Shown: positions 35,245 through 43,038 of the stretch, piece after piece | Position numbering within the stretch: position 1 is the stretch's first letter | Layout of the letters: each line of letters starts with the position of its first letter | Assembly (NCBI GenBank): GCA_017882715.1 | Contig: JADGOY010000012.1 | Span: 1-43,424, forward strand | Direction of reading: 5' to 3' | DNA length: 43,424 bases | DNA from: Nakamurella sp. | Lineage (GTDB): Bacteria > Actinomycetota > Actinomycetes > Mycobacteriales > Nakamurellaceae | The notes under the pieces: model-generated | Told to the model about the DNA's origin: nothing | Seen by the model: the letters and a program-made list of their open reading frames with translations, nothing else | The model's database searches: none | Position numbers and translations under genes: made by a program

Positions 35245-36305
35245 ACCGCCACGCCTGCCTTCTCGGCTGCCGCTGTCAGGGTCCGCAGGGTGGCGATCCG
35301 CTCCGCCAGGGTGGAGTCGAAGCAGTTGATGTTCACGCTGGTCACGCCCCCCTCGGCGAGCCTGGTCAGCCGATCGGCGATCCGGTCGGCGTCGCCGAGC
35401 AGGCAGGTGCGGTCGAGGAATTCGAAGGGCACCGCAGCGGCTGCGCCGGCGTAGTCGCGGGACAGGAAGAGCCGCTGCACCTCGGCGGCTTCCTGCTCGT
35501 AGCCCATGCCGGAGGCGATCCGATGGTAGAAGTTCGTCTTCTTGGACCCCATCCCGCCGATGTACAGCGCGGCGTGGGCGCGCACCCGAGCGGCGGCGGC
35601 GTGCGGATCGGCGGCGACCGAGATGGGCACCTGGGCGCTGATGTCGATCAGTTCCGGATCCCGGCCGGCCTCCCGGGCGGCCGCGTGGATCCGTTCGATC
35701 GACACGCGTGCCGACTCCGGGTCGAAGAAGATGGCCAACCAGCCGTCCGCGAGCTGTCCGGTGAGCTGCAGGTTCCGCGGTCCGAGGGCGGCCAGATAGA
35801 TCGGCACGTCGGATCTGACAGGTTGCAGCGACAGCACCAGGGATTTGCCCGGGCCGTCCGGCAGCGGCAACGTGAAGTGCTCGCCCCCGGCGGTCACCCG
35901 GCGGCGCTGCAGGGCCTGCCGAACGATCTGGATGTACTCCCGGGTGCGCCCGACCGGGTCGTCGAACCGCACCCCGTGCCAGCCCTCGGACACCTGTGGT
36001 CCGGAGACCCCCAGGCCGAGCCGGAAGCGGCCGCCGGACAGCGCGTCCAGGGTGGCCGCCGTCATCGCGGTCATCGCCGGCGTGCGGCCGGGGATCTGCA
36101 GTACGGCCGATCCGATGCCGATCCGTTCCGTTCGAGCGGCGACGGCGGCCAGCACCGTGACGGCGTCCGACCCGTAGGCCTCCGCCGCCCACACCGCGTC
36201 GAAGCCGAGCGTCTCGGCCGCCTGCGCGAGCGCGAGGTTGCCCGCGAGCTCGGCGGCGGAGGTGACGTAACCCATGTTGAGGCCGAGACGCACGTGATGT
36301 GACAC
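35241..36305 (-). CDS. LLM-class F420-dependent oxidoreductase
   Basis: This 354-residue luciferase-like (LLM) TIM-barrel oxidoreductase most resembles the mycobacterial F420-dependent LLM proteins. Visible blocks are L-G-F-D-A-V-W-A-A-E-A-Y-G-S-D-A (about 33-48), the barrel segment I-G-I-G-S-A-V-L-Q-I-P-G-R-T-P-A-M-T-A-M-T-A-A (split here by eye), L-S-G-G-R-F-R-L-G-L-G-V-S-G-P-Q-V and P-I-Y-L-A-A-L-G-P. Substrate is unknown, and F420 rather than FMN is assumed from the subfamily. GTG 36305 has AAGGGG about ten bases upstream; a second GTG four codons later is possible. It is divergent from the aldo/keto reductase and coupled to uppP. Confidence 0.9.
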   Translation of the reverse strand: MSHHVRLGLNMGYVTSAAELAGNLALAQAAETLGFDAVWAAEAYGSDAVTVLAAVAARTERIGIGSAVLQIPGRTPAMTAMTAATLDALSGGRFRLGLGVSGPQVSEGWHGVRFDDPVGRTREYIQIVRQALQRRRVTAGGEHFTLPLPDGPGKSLVLSLQPVRSDVPIYLAALGPRNLQLTGQLADGWLAIFFDPESARVSIERIHAAAREAGRDPELIDISAQVPISVAADPHAAAARVRAHAALYIGGMGSKKTNFYHRIASGMGYEQEAAEVQRLFLSRDYAGAAAAVPFEFLDRTCLLGDADRIADRLTRLAEGGVTSVNINCFDSTLAERIATLRTLTAAAEKAGVAV

Positions 36306-36438
36306 CGTTCAGGCACCCCTTGTCCAGCGGCCCGGCGCCGACGAGAATCGGCGTTCGATCGGCCCTGTGCCGTCGGCTCACCGCGTCAACACGGTACCCG
36401 CGGTGCGCCCCCGGACCGGACACGCCGCGGCCGGTGCG

Positions 36439-36444
36439 TAGGTT
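36439..36444 (+). promoter_or_regulatory. leaderless -10 box of the aldo/keto reductase gene
   Basis: TAGGTT, then six bases (gacgcc), then ATG 36451. No Shine-Dalgarno. Confidence 0.5.
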
Positions 36445-36450
36445 GACGCC

Positions 36451-37416
36451 ATGGATTCACGCCGCGTCGGACGCAGTGGACTCGAGGTGTCCAGGCTGGC
36501 ACTCGGCACCATGACCTGGGGCCGCGACACCGACGCGGACGACGCGGCGGCGCAACTGGAGGCGTTCGTCGCCGCTGGCGGGACCCTGATCGACACCGCC
36601 AACATCTACGGCGACGGTGACGCCGAGTCGATTCTCGGCACGCTGGTGCCGGACGTGATCCCGCGCTCGTCGGTGCTGCTCGCGACCACCACGGTCGGGG
36701 TGGGCGGGGGGCGCGGCCGGTTGTTGTCGGCGCTGGATCTGTCGCTCGACAGGCTCGGGACCGACCACGTCGACCTGTGGCAGATTCACGGCTTCGACGC
36801 CTCGGTGCCGTTCGAGGAGACCTGCTCGGCGCTGCGCACGGCGGTGGATTCCGGTCGGGCGCGCTACGTCGGGGTCTCGGGCATGACGGGCTGGCAGGCC
36901 ATCACCCTCGCCGGCGGGCTGCGAGCGCACGGTGCGCCGATCCCACTGGTGTCCGTGGAAGCCGAGTACTCGCTGCTGGAGCGCGCGCCGGAGGAGTCGG
37001 TGCTACCGGCGGCCGGGGTGCACGGCATCGGGCTGATCGCCTGGGCGCCGCTGGGTCGCGGGGTGTTGACCGGCAAGTACCGGCACGGCACCCCCGCCGA
37101 CTCCCGCGGCGCGTCGTCGCATTTCACCCGGTACGTCGGCCGTCACCGCACGGAGCATGCCGCCCGCATCGTCGAGGCGGTCGCGACGGCGGCGGACGGG
37201 CTCGGCACGTCACCGCTGGCGGTGGCATGCGCCTGGGTGCGGGATCGGCCCGGCGTGTCCACTGTGGTCATCGGCGCCCGGGACCGCGCCCAGTTGCTGG
37301 GCTCGCTGGCCGCGGAAACCCTCTCGCTGCCAGCCGAGATCCGCGCGGCCCTGGACGACGTCAGCGGCGCCCCGGCACCCACCGCCGACACCCGCATCGA
37401 CGCGCCCACCGACTGA
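36451..37416 (+). CDS. aldo/keto reductase family protein lacking the usual lysine
   Basis: This 321-residue TIM-barrel protein of the aldo/keto reductase superfamily has an N-terminus R-R-V-G-R-S-G-L-E-V-S-R-L-A-L-G-T-M-T-W-G that is typical. Of the catalytic tetrad, D48 and Y53 (L-I-D-T-A-N-I-Y-G) and H113 (L-W-Q-I-H-G) are present. The lysine normally found in V-x-A-T-K is replaced: the sequence is L-L-A-T-T-T-V-G, with threonine at about residue 80. Nucleotide-binding segments W-A-P-L-G-R-G-V-L-T-G-K and V-V-I-G-A-R are intact. Activity may therefore be altered or lost. ATG 36451 is supported by TAGGTT six bases upstream. Confidence 0.88.
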   Translation: MDSRRVGRSGLEVSRLALGTMTWGRDTDADDAAAQLEAFVAAGGTLIDTANIYGDGDAESILGTLVPDVIPRSSVLLATTTVGVGGGRGRLLSALDLSLDRLGTDHVDLWQIHGFDASVPFEETCSALRTAVDSGRARYVGVSGMTGWQAITLAGGLRAHGAPIPLVSVEAEYSLLERAPEESVLPAAGVHGIGLIAWAPLGRGVLTGKYRHGTPADSRGASSHFTRYVGRHRTEHAARIVEAVATAADGLGTSPLAVACAWVRDRPGVSTVVIGARDRAQLLGSLAAETLSLPAEIRAALDDVSGAPAPTADTRIDAPTD

Positions 37417-37422
37417 CATCCT

Positions 37423-37528
37423 TTGGCGCGGATCAACATCGCAGGCGCGGCTGAACTCGTCTACACGCGTCACACCAGTACCAAATGCGGCACCTTGATC
37501 CGCGCCGTCGATGTTGATCCGCGCCCAA
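37423..37528. repeat. palindrome-ended intergenic element
   Basis: A 19-base arm (37423-37441) and a 20-base arm (37509-37528) are inverted copies differing by one inserted C. They enclose 67 bases. TTGATCCGCGCC is also directly repeated at 37495-37506 and 37514-37525. Frames on both strands stay open through much of it, but neither has coding character. The form is that of a REP or miniature inverted-repeat element between the aldo/keto reductase and helicase genes. Multiple genomic copies would be expected but cannot be tested here. Confidence 0.55.
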
Positions 37529-37636
37529 CGGGGGTGCGCGATCGCCCCTCGGGACGGCGTGCGCCGTTCCTCGCGCTGTTCCTCGCACCCGACCATCGCG
37601 CTGACCATCGCGGCGGAGCAGCCGGCCCGGCGCGGG

Positions 37637-37642
37637 TAGGGT
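37637..37642 (+). promoter_or_regulatory. leaderless -10 box of the RecD-like helicase gene
   Basis: TAGGGT, then six bases (ccggac), then GTG 37649. No Shine-Dalgarno. Confidence 0.5.
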
Positions 37643-37648
37643 CCGGAC

Positions 37649-39625
37649 GTGCCCGAGGTCTTCGCCGAGTTCTGCGCCGCCGGTCTGTGGCCGGGTGTCG
37701 GGCCGGCGATCGCCGGGCAGCTGGCGCAGGCCGGCATCACCGGCCCGGCTGACGTCACGGCTGGAAAACTGGCCACGATCCCCCGGATGACCGACCGCAG
37801 GGCGAATCGCCTCGTGACCAGCTTCGTCGGCGCCGGGCACCTCTATGAACTCGCGGAACTCCTTGTCCCCCAGGAGATCCCGGCCCGTTGGGCATTGCGG
37901 TTGACCGACTCTCTCGACTTCGCCGACGCCGCCCAGGCGCTACGCACCGACCCGTGGCGGCTGCTGTCGTTGCCCGATGCCACCGTTGCTCAGGCCGACC
38001 GGCTGGCCCGTTCGATCGAACCCGATGTCCGCCGTGACGACGCCCGCCGCGGGCGGGCATTGGTGACCTGGACCTTGGCCCGCTACGCCCGGGACGGGCA
38101 CACCGCGTCGCCGCAGAGCATGGTCGCGGGTGCATTGCGTCCCTTCGGTGTCGACCCCGCCAGTGCCCTGGAGGCCGCCATCGCGGCCGGTGCGGTGGTC
38201 GCGGTACCCGACCCCGGCGGATCGGACGCGCCATGGGTCAGCCCGAAGGTGCTCGCCGACGCGGAGTCGTCGGTCGCGACCCAGCTGGCTCGGCTGATCG
38301 CCTCCTCGTCGTCATTGGCCGACGAGCGGGCGACCAGCGAAGTGTTGTCCGGGTTGGACTCGGGATTGGACGACTCGGGATTGGACGACTCGGGATTGGA
38401 CGACTCGGGATTGGACACTGTGCAGGCTTCCGCCGTTGCCCTGGCCGCCGCGCAGGGGGTCAGCCTGCTCACCGGCGGGCCGGGCACCGGAAAGAGCCGC
38501 ACCGTCTCGGCGATCGTCGCGCTGTGCCGCAAGGTCGACGCGAGCGTCGCGCTGGCCGCGCCGACAGGTCGAGCAGCCAAGCGCCTCGAGGAGCTCGCCG
38601 GCAGCAACGCGACCACCGTGCACCGGTTGCTCGGCGCCCGGCCGCGGTCGGACTCGGGATCGCGGGCCTCGGTGTTCGAGCACGACGCCGACAATCCCAT
38701 CGAGGCCGACCTGGTGGTGGTCGACGAAGCGTCGATGCTGGATGTCGAATTGGCCGCAGCAATGCTGTCCGCTCTCTCCGACGGCACCCATCTGGTGATC
38801 GTCGGCGATCCCGCGCAACTGCCCTCGATCGGCCCTGGTCGGGTGCTCGGTGACCTGATCGACAGCGCGACGGTGCCGGTGACGGAGCTGCGGACGCTGT
38901 ACCGCCAGACGGAGGGCGGGACGATCGCGAGGCTCGCCACCGCGGTGCGGTCGGGTCAGCTGGTCGCGGTCGACGACCCCGCCCACGAGGTCGTGGTGGT
39001 GCCTGCCCGCGGCTCGGAGGAGGCGGCCCGACGGGTCGTCCAGGTGGTCACCGACTCCATTCCGCGGGTCTTCTCCAGCACCGGCGACCAGATCCAGGTG
39101 GTGACGCCGGTGCATCGCGGACCGGCGGGTACCCAGGCGTTGAACCGGGCGCTCAAGGCGGTTCTCAACCCGGGCACCGGAACGGTGCGTGGCTTCGACG
39201 TCGGGGATCGGGTGGTCGCCACCGCCAACCACCTGGACGCCGAACCGGCAGGCTATGCCAACGGCGAGGTCGGCACGGTGGTCTCCACCGGCGACAACAC
39301 CCTGCGGGTCGCGTTCACCGGTGGCGAATCGGAGATCACCGGCAAGTCCGTGGCCGATCTCCTGCACGGCTGGGCGATCACGGTGCACCGGGCGCAGGGC
39401 TCGGAATGGGAAGCCGTCGTCGCGGTGATTCCGCCGGAAGCGGGTTCGATGCTGTCACGCCCGCTGATCTATACGGCGCTGACCCGAGCCAGGCGGCACC
39501 TGACGGTGGTGCACGCGGCCGGCCCCCGACTCGCCCACGCGGTCCGGCATATCGGTTCGTTGCCCCGGCGAACCCGGCTCGAGGCGCTGTTGCGGGCGGA
39601 GTTGGCGCCCGCCCCCGCACCATGA
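37649..39625 (+). CDS. RecD-like (RecD2-type) superfamily 1 DNA helicase
   Basis: This 658-residue SF1B helicase resembles RecD2. An N-terminal helix-hairpin-helix-like region (G-V-G-P-A-I-A-G-Q-L, I-P-R-M-T-D-R-R-A) precedes the motor. Helicase motifs follow in order: Q-like T-V-Q-A-S-A-V, Walker A G-G-P-G-T-G-K-S, A-P-T-G-R-A-A-K-R, T-V-H-R-L-L-G, Walker B V-V-D-E-A-S-M-L, G-D-P-A-Q-L-P-S-I-G-P-G, L-Y-R-Q, T-P-V-H-R-G-P-A-G-T, a small SH3-like insert, and T-V-H-R-A-Q-G-S-E-W-E near the end. It is somewhat shorter than typical RecD2. A perfect 15-bp repeat lies in the linker before the motor. No recB or recC lies nearby. Confidence 0.88.
   Translation: MPEVFAEFCAAGLWPGVGPAIAGQLAQAGITGPADVTAGKLATIPRMTDRRANRLVTSFVGAGHLYELAELLVPQEIPARWALRLTDSLDFADAAQALRTDPWRLLSLPDATVAQADRLARSIEPDVRRDDARRGRALVTWTLARYARDGHTASPQSMVAGALRPFGVDPASALEAAIAAGAVVAVPDPGGSDAPWVSPKVLADAESSVATQLARLIASSSSLADERATSEVLSGLDSGLDDSGLDDSGLDDSGLDTVQASAVALAAAQGVSLLTGGPGTGKSRTVSAIVALCRKVDASVALAAPTGRAAKRLEELAGSNATTVHRLLGARPRSDSGSRASVFEHDADNPIEADLVVVDEASMLDVELAAAMLSALSDGTHLVIVGDPAQLPSIGPGRVLGDLIDSATVPVTELRTLYRQTEGGTIARLATAVRSGQLVAVDDPAHEVVVVPARGSEEAARRVVQVVTDSIPRVFSSTGDQIQVVTPVHRGPAGTQALNRALKAVLNPGTGTVRGFDVGDRVVATANHLDAEPAGYANGEVGTVVSTGDNTLRVAFTGGESEITGKSVADLLHGWAITVHRAQGSEWEAVVAVIPPEAGSMLSRPLIYTALTRARRHLTVVHAAGPRLAHAVRHIGSLPRRTRLEALLRAELAPAPAP
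38357..38416 (+). repeat. four perfect 15-bp tandem repeats in the helicase gene
   Basis: GACTCGGGATTGGAC occurs four times without mismatch (38357-38371, 38372-38386, 38387-38401, 38402-38416). The encoded repeat is D-S-G-L-D, placed between the N-terminal domain and the nucleotide-binding motor. The period is divisible by three, so copy change keeps the frame. Confidence 0.95.
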
Positions 39626-39781
39626 ACCGCGCCCAGATCTGCCACCAACCGCAGGCCGGCAACGGCGTGGATGCGACAAGCACCGCGACGAGCAGGCACA
39701 CTCGACGCAAGGTTGTTTCGTGCTCGGCGGTTTTCCTGCCCGACACAGCGGAGGTGATGGACGATCAGCGCACAACCGTCC

Positions 39782-40051
39782 ATGGTCGACCCGACGACGG
39801 GGGGCGCCCGCGGGCAGCTCGATCCCCCGCCGTCATGGGCGCCGGGTGGCCACGGACCCGACGAGTTCGACTATCGTCCGCTGCGCATCGACGCAACAGT
39901 TACCCGGGCGGCGGCGGCCACCATGCTGGCGGTACGCGCCGAGTTCGCCGGGTGGGAATTGGCGCGGGTGCTGCGCTTCCCGGACGGCAGCCGCCGGGTG
40001 TGGCTCCGCAGGCGACGCTCCCCCGGGCTGTTGCCCGATCTGACACCCTGA
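39782..40051 (+). CDS. DUF5703 family protein
   Basis: This 89-residue actinobacterial protein of unknown function resembles the DUF5703 family. The conserved core is F-D-Y-R-P-L-R-I, then T-R-A-A-A-A-T-M-L-A-V-R-A-E-F-A-G-W-E-L, and the basic ending R-R-V-W-L-R-R-R-R-S-P-G. The first ~27 residues are Gly/Pro-rich and variable. ATG 39782 has no good ribosome-binding site and no -10 box in leaderless position, so the start is uncertain; the conserved part begins near residue 28. The 156 bases before it, back to the helicase stop, show nothing I recognise. Confidence 0.75.
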   Translation: MVDPTTGGARGQLDPPPSWAPGGHGPDEFDYRPLRIDATVTRAAAATMLAVRAEFAGWELARVLRFPDGSRRVWLRRRRSPGLLPDLTP

Positions 40052-40115
40052 CCAGCCAATCCAGTTTCGACTCCCACCCTCGGTCCGATCCACCGAGCGC
40101 ACCGGTGAGATCGCC

Positions 40116-40910
40116 GTGACGTCAAGGAATACCTCCGGCGGCACCGCCGATGGCGAGGCGTCCGATCCCGAAACTGGGTGGCGGCTGACCCGCACACAGG
40201 TGCTGCGGGATTCGATGGGCGTCGCCGTCGCCACCGGCGCCTACGGCATCTCGTTCGGCGCGATCGCGCTGGCGGGCGGGCTGAACCTGTGGCAGACCAT
40301 GGCGCTGTCCTTGCTGATGTTCACCGGCGCCAGCCAGTTCGGTCTGGTTGCCGTCCTCGCCGGCGGCGGTGTGCCGCTGGCCGGCGCGGCGACGGCGATC
40401 ATGCTGGGCGCCCGTAACGCGTTGTACGGGCTGCGGTTGTCGGAGATCCTGCGCGTCGGCGGCCTGCGCCGGGTGCTGACCGCTCAGCTCGTCATCGACG
40501 AGTCGACCGCGATGTCGATCGGGCGGGACACCGATCGGGCGGCCCGGCTGGGTTTCTACGCCACCGGTGTCGGGGTGTTCGTGCTGTGGAACATCGGGAC
40601 GCTGATCGGGGCGGTCGGCGCCTCCTGGTTGTCCGATCCTCGCGCGCTCGGGCTGGACGCCGCCGCCCCGGCAGCCTTCCTGGCGCTGCTCGCGCCGCGG
40701 CTGCGTGGCCGCGAGAGATGGGCGCTGGCCCTGGTTGCCGCGTCGGTGGCGGTTCTCGCGGTGCCGCTGGTGCCCGTCGGCGTGCCGGTGCTGCTGGCCG
40801 GCCTGGTGGGGGCGATTGCCGGTCTGATCCCCCGTCGGACCGCATCGGGGCGAGCCGAGCGGACAGCGCCGACCGACCCGGAGCCCGACCCCCGTCCGGA
40901 GTCCCGATGA
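40116..40910 (+). CDS. azlC: AzlC family branched-chain amino acid exporter subunit
   Basis: AzlC, with AzlD, forms a two-component branched-chain amino acid exporter (BrnFE/AzlCD type). The 264-residue product has about seven hydrophobic segments. The signature is G-I-S-F-G-A-I-A-L-A-G-G-L followed by L-L-M-F-T-G-A-S-Q-F-G-L-V-A-V-L, and M-L-G-A-R-N-A-L-Y-G-L-R-L follows in the next loop, all characteristic of AzlC. A ~20-residue hydrophilic N-terminus and a Pro/Glu/Arg-rich C-tail flank the membrane core. GTG 40116 is preceded by a weak GGTGAGA. The stop overlaps azlD as ATGA. Confidence 0.92.
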   Translation: MTSRNTSGGTADGEASDPETGWRLTRTQVLRDSMGVAVATGAYGISFGAIALAGGLNLWQTMALSLLMFTGASQFGLVAVLAGGGVPLAGAATAIMLGARNALYGLRLSEILRVGGLRRVLTAQLVIDESTAMSIGRDTDRAARLGFYATGVGVFVLWNIGTLIGAVGASWLSDPRALGLDAAAPAAFLALLAPRLRGRERWALALVAASVAVLAVPLVPVGVPVLLAGLVGAIAGLIPRRTASGRAERTAPTDPEPDPRPESR

Positions 40911-41221
40911 CCGTCTGGATCGGCATCGCTGTCGGGTGCCTGGGGTGTTACCTGCTGAAACTGGCCGGTCTGTCGGTTCCGCAGGGCGTGCTGGAAAGGC
41001 CTGCGGTGCACCGGATCGCCGCCTTGCTGCCGGTGGTGTTGCTGGCCGCGTTGATCGCCGTGCAGACCTTCTCCGACGGCCAAAGCCTGGTCATCGATGC
41101 CCGCGCGGCCGGTCTCGCCGTGGCCGGCGTGGCGGTCTGGCGGCGGTGGCCGTTCCTGGTGGTCGTCGCCCTCGCCGCGGTGACGACGGCGTTGGTGCGG
41201 CAGGTGGTTCCGGGCAGCTGA
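40907..41221 (+). CDS. azlD: AzlD family branched-chain amino acid exporter subunit
   Basis: This 104-residue small membrane partner of AzlC has four hydrophobic segments and the family feature of a conserved arginine-containing stretch, W-R-R-W-P-F-L-V-V-V. G-C-Y-L-L-K-L-A-G and R-I-A-A-L-L-P-V-V-L-L-A-A-L also match AzlD. The start overlaps the azlC stop (ATGA, 40907-40910), so both subunits are co-translated. It converges with the M20 peptidase gene 47 bases downstream; no clear terminator is visible between them. Confidence 0.92.
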   Translation: MTVWIGIAVGCLGCYLLKLAGLSVPQGVLERPAVHRIAALLPVVLLAALIAVQTFSDGQSLVIDARAAGLAVAGVAVWRRWPFLVVVALAAVTTALVRQVVPGS

Positions 41222-41268
41222 CCGTGGCCGGCCGCCGCGCTGCGGGCTCACACCCAGTCAGCCGGACG

Positions 41269-42621
41269 TCAGCAGCTGCGCAGGAACCGCTCGAGCACCC
41301 GGGTGCCGAATTCCAGCGCGTCGATCGGCACCCGCTCGTCCACCCCGTGGAACAGCGCGGTGAAGTCGAGGTCGGCTGGCAGGCGGAGCGGGGCGAACCC
41401 GTATCCGACGATGCCCAGCTCGTGGAACGCCTTGTTGTCCGTTGCCGCGGACAGCATGTACGGCACGGCATGGGCGCCGGGGTCCTCGGCCTCCAGCGCG
41501 GCCCGCATCGCTGCGACGAGGTCACCCTCGAACGGGAATTCCAGCGGCGGCAACCATACCCAGTCGATCTCGATGTCCTCACCGACGATCTGCGCGACCT
41601 CGTCGCGGAACTGCTCCGCCGAACCGGGCAGCACCCGGCAATCGACGGTGGCCTGCGCGGTGGACGGGATGACGTTGGCCTTGTACCCGGCCTTGAGCAT
41701 GGTGGGGTTCGCCGTGTTGCGCAGCGTCGCGTTGACGATCCGCGAGATGGGACCGATCTTGCGGACGGCCCCTTCCAGGTCCTCTTCCGGGAATTCCAGG
41801 CCGGTCAGCTCGTGAACGGCGGCGAGCAGGGCGTCGACCGTGGGAGTGTGCGTCAGCGGGAACTCGTGCGCGCCGAGCCTCGCCACCGCCTGCGCGATCC
41901 TGGTGACGGCGTTGTCCTCGTTGACCATGGACCCGTGCCCGGCCCGACCGGTGGCCTTGAGAGTCGCCCAGGCGACACCCTTCTCGGCCGCGGCGACCAG
42001 GTAGGCCCGGCGCTGTTCGTCCAGCGTGATGGAGAAGCCGCCGACTTCGGAGACCGCCTCGGTGGCGTCGGCGAAGAGTTCGGGATGGTGCTGCACCAGC
42101 CACTGCGATCCCCACGCGCCGCCGGCCTCCTCGTCGGACATGAACGCGAAGATCAGGTCCCGGGGCGGCACGTAGCCGCTGCGTTTGAATTCCCTGGCCA
42201 CGGCGACCGTCATGGCCACCATGTCCTTCATGTCCACGGCTCCCCGGCCCCAGACGTACCCGTCCCGGACGGCGCCGGAGAACGGGTCGACCGTCCACTC
42301 CGGTGCGTGCGCCGGCACGACGTCGACATGGCCGTGCACGAGCAATGCCCCCCGGCGCGGGTCGGCGCCGGCCAGCCGGCAGATCACGTTGCCGCGGCCG
42401 GGTACCGCCTCCAGATAGACCGTGTCGTAACCGACCTCGTCCAGCTTGGCCTGGATATAGCGCGCTGCCCTGGCCTCCCCGTCACCGATGGTGGCCGGAT
42501 CGCCGGTGTTCACCGAGTCGATCCGGATCAACTCGCTGCACAGCTGGACGACCTCGTTCTCGGCGGGGCTCCGGCCGAGGCTCGCGGGCTGGGTTCGGTC
42601 GTCCGACGGGGGGGCGCTCAT
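41269..42621 (-). CDS. M20 family metallopeptidase
   Basis: This 450-residue zinc-dependent M20 peptidase/deacylase is of the type annotated as dipeptidase or succinyl-diaminopimelate desuccinylase-like (Rv2141c type). Metal and catalytic residues are visible: H-G-H-V-D-V-V-P (His ligand and Asp), W-G-R-G-A-V-D-M-K-D (bridging Asp), and S-D-E-E-A-G-G (catalytic Glu-Glu). The dimerisation-domain histidine lies in G-R-A-G-H-G-S-M. The last metal ligand is probably H in A-L-F-H-G-V-D-E-R-V-P. ATG 42621 has GGAAGG five bases upstream. Substrate is not deducible. Confidence 0.92.
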   Translation of the reverse strand: MSAPPSDDRTQPASLGRSPAENEVVQLCSELIRIDSVNTGDPATIGDGEARAARYIQAKLDEVGYDTVYLEAVPGRGNVICRLAGADPRRGALLVHGHVDVVPAHAPEWTVDPFSGAVRDGYVWGRGAVDMKDMVAMTVAVAREFKRSGYVPPRDLIFAFMSDEEAGGAWGSQWLVQHHPELFADATEAVSEVGGFSITLDEQRRAYLVAAAEKGVAWATLKATGRAGHGSMVNEDNAVTRIAQAVARLGAHEFPLTHTPTVDALLAAVHELTGLEFPEEDLEGAVRKIGPISRIVNATLRNTANPTMLKAGYKANVIPSTAQATVDCRVLPGSAEQFRDEVAQIVGEDIEIDWVWLPPLEFPFEGDLVAAMRAALEAEDPGAHAVPYMLSAATDNKAFHELGIVGYGFAPLRLPADLDFTALFHGVDERVPIDALEFGTRVLERFLRSC

Positions 42622-42657
42622 GGGGACCTTCCTACCGCAGGGCGGGCCGGCGGGTGA

Positions 42658-43038
42658 TCACCCCCGCCCCCGCAGCCCGTACTGCGTCTCTGGCCGGCCC
42701 ACCTGGCCGTAGCGTAACGTCCGTTCCGCGGCGCCGATGTCCGACAGGTGTTCCAGGTCGGTGTGATCGCGCAGGGTGATGACGGCGACCATCGACGCGT
42801 CGTTGACGACCACCGACCGCCTGCTGATCCGCAGCACCCGGGTCCTCGGACAATACGAGTTCGTCGGTGAGGTCGCCGGGGTTGTCGATCAACTCGGCGA
42901 TCTGACCCGGCAACCCGACTGCGCAGCACTCGCGCCGATGGCCTGGTCGGTCAGGCCGAGCGGTCGGCGGCCCTCTGTGTTGACGCTGACGATCCGTCCC
43001 GCGCCGTCCAGCAGCACCATGCACTCGTGCACGTCGTG
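42658..43038 (-). pseudogene. fragment of a DcuS/CitA-type sensor kinase PAS domain
   Basis: Three successive minus-strand frames together spell one PAS domain. They are E-C-M-V-L-L-D-G-A-G-R-I-V-S-V-N (from 43038), then P-G-Q-I-A-E-L-I-D-N-P-G-D-L-T-D-E-L-V-L, then V-L-R-I-S-R-R-S-V-V-V-N and V-A-V-I-T-L-R-D-H-T-D-L-E. This is the internal PAS of C4-dicarboxylate/citrate sensor kinases. At least two frameshifts are needed, the sensor N-terminus is missing, and no histidine-kinase core follows, so it is inactive. It abuts the dctA fragment head-to-head. Confidence 0.7.

Noticed and set aside
37430-37752. Small proteins encoded in the spacer before the helicase gene
   Set aside because: Both strands are open through the palindromic element, so the frames reflect the inverted repeat rather than coding selection.
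38357-38416. CRISPR-like repeats
   Set aside because: Units are contiguous 15-mers with no spacers, inside an intact coding frame.
40936-42657. Plus-strand open frame of 573 codons across azlD and the M20 peptidase
   Set aside because: Antisense or out-of-phase shadow of genes with clear family motifs.
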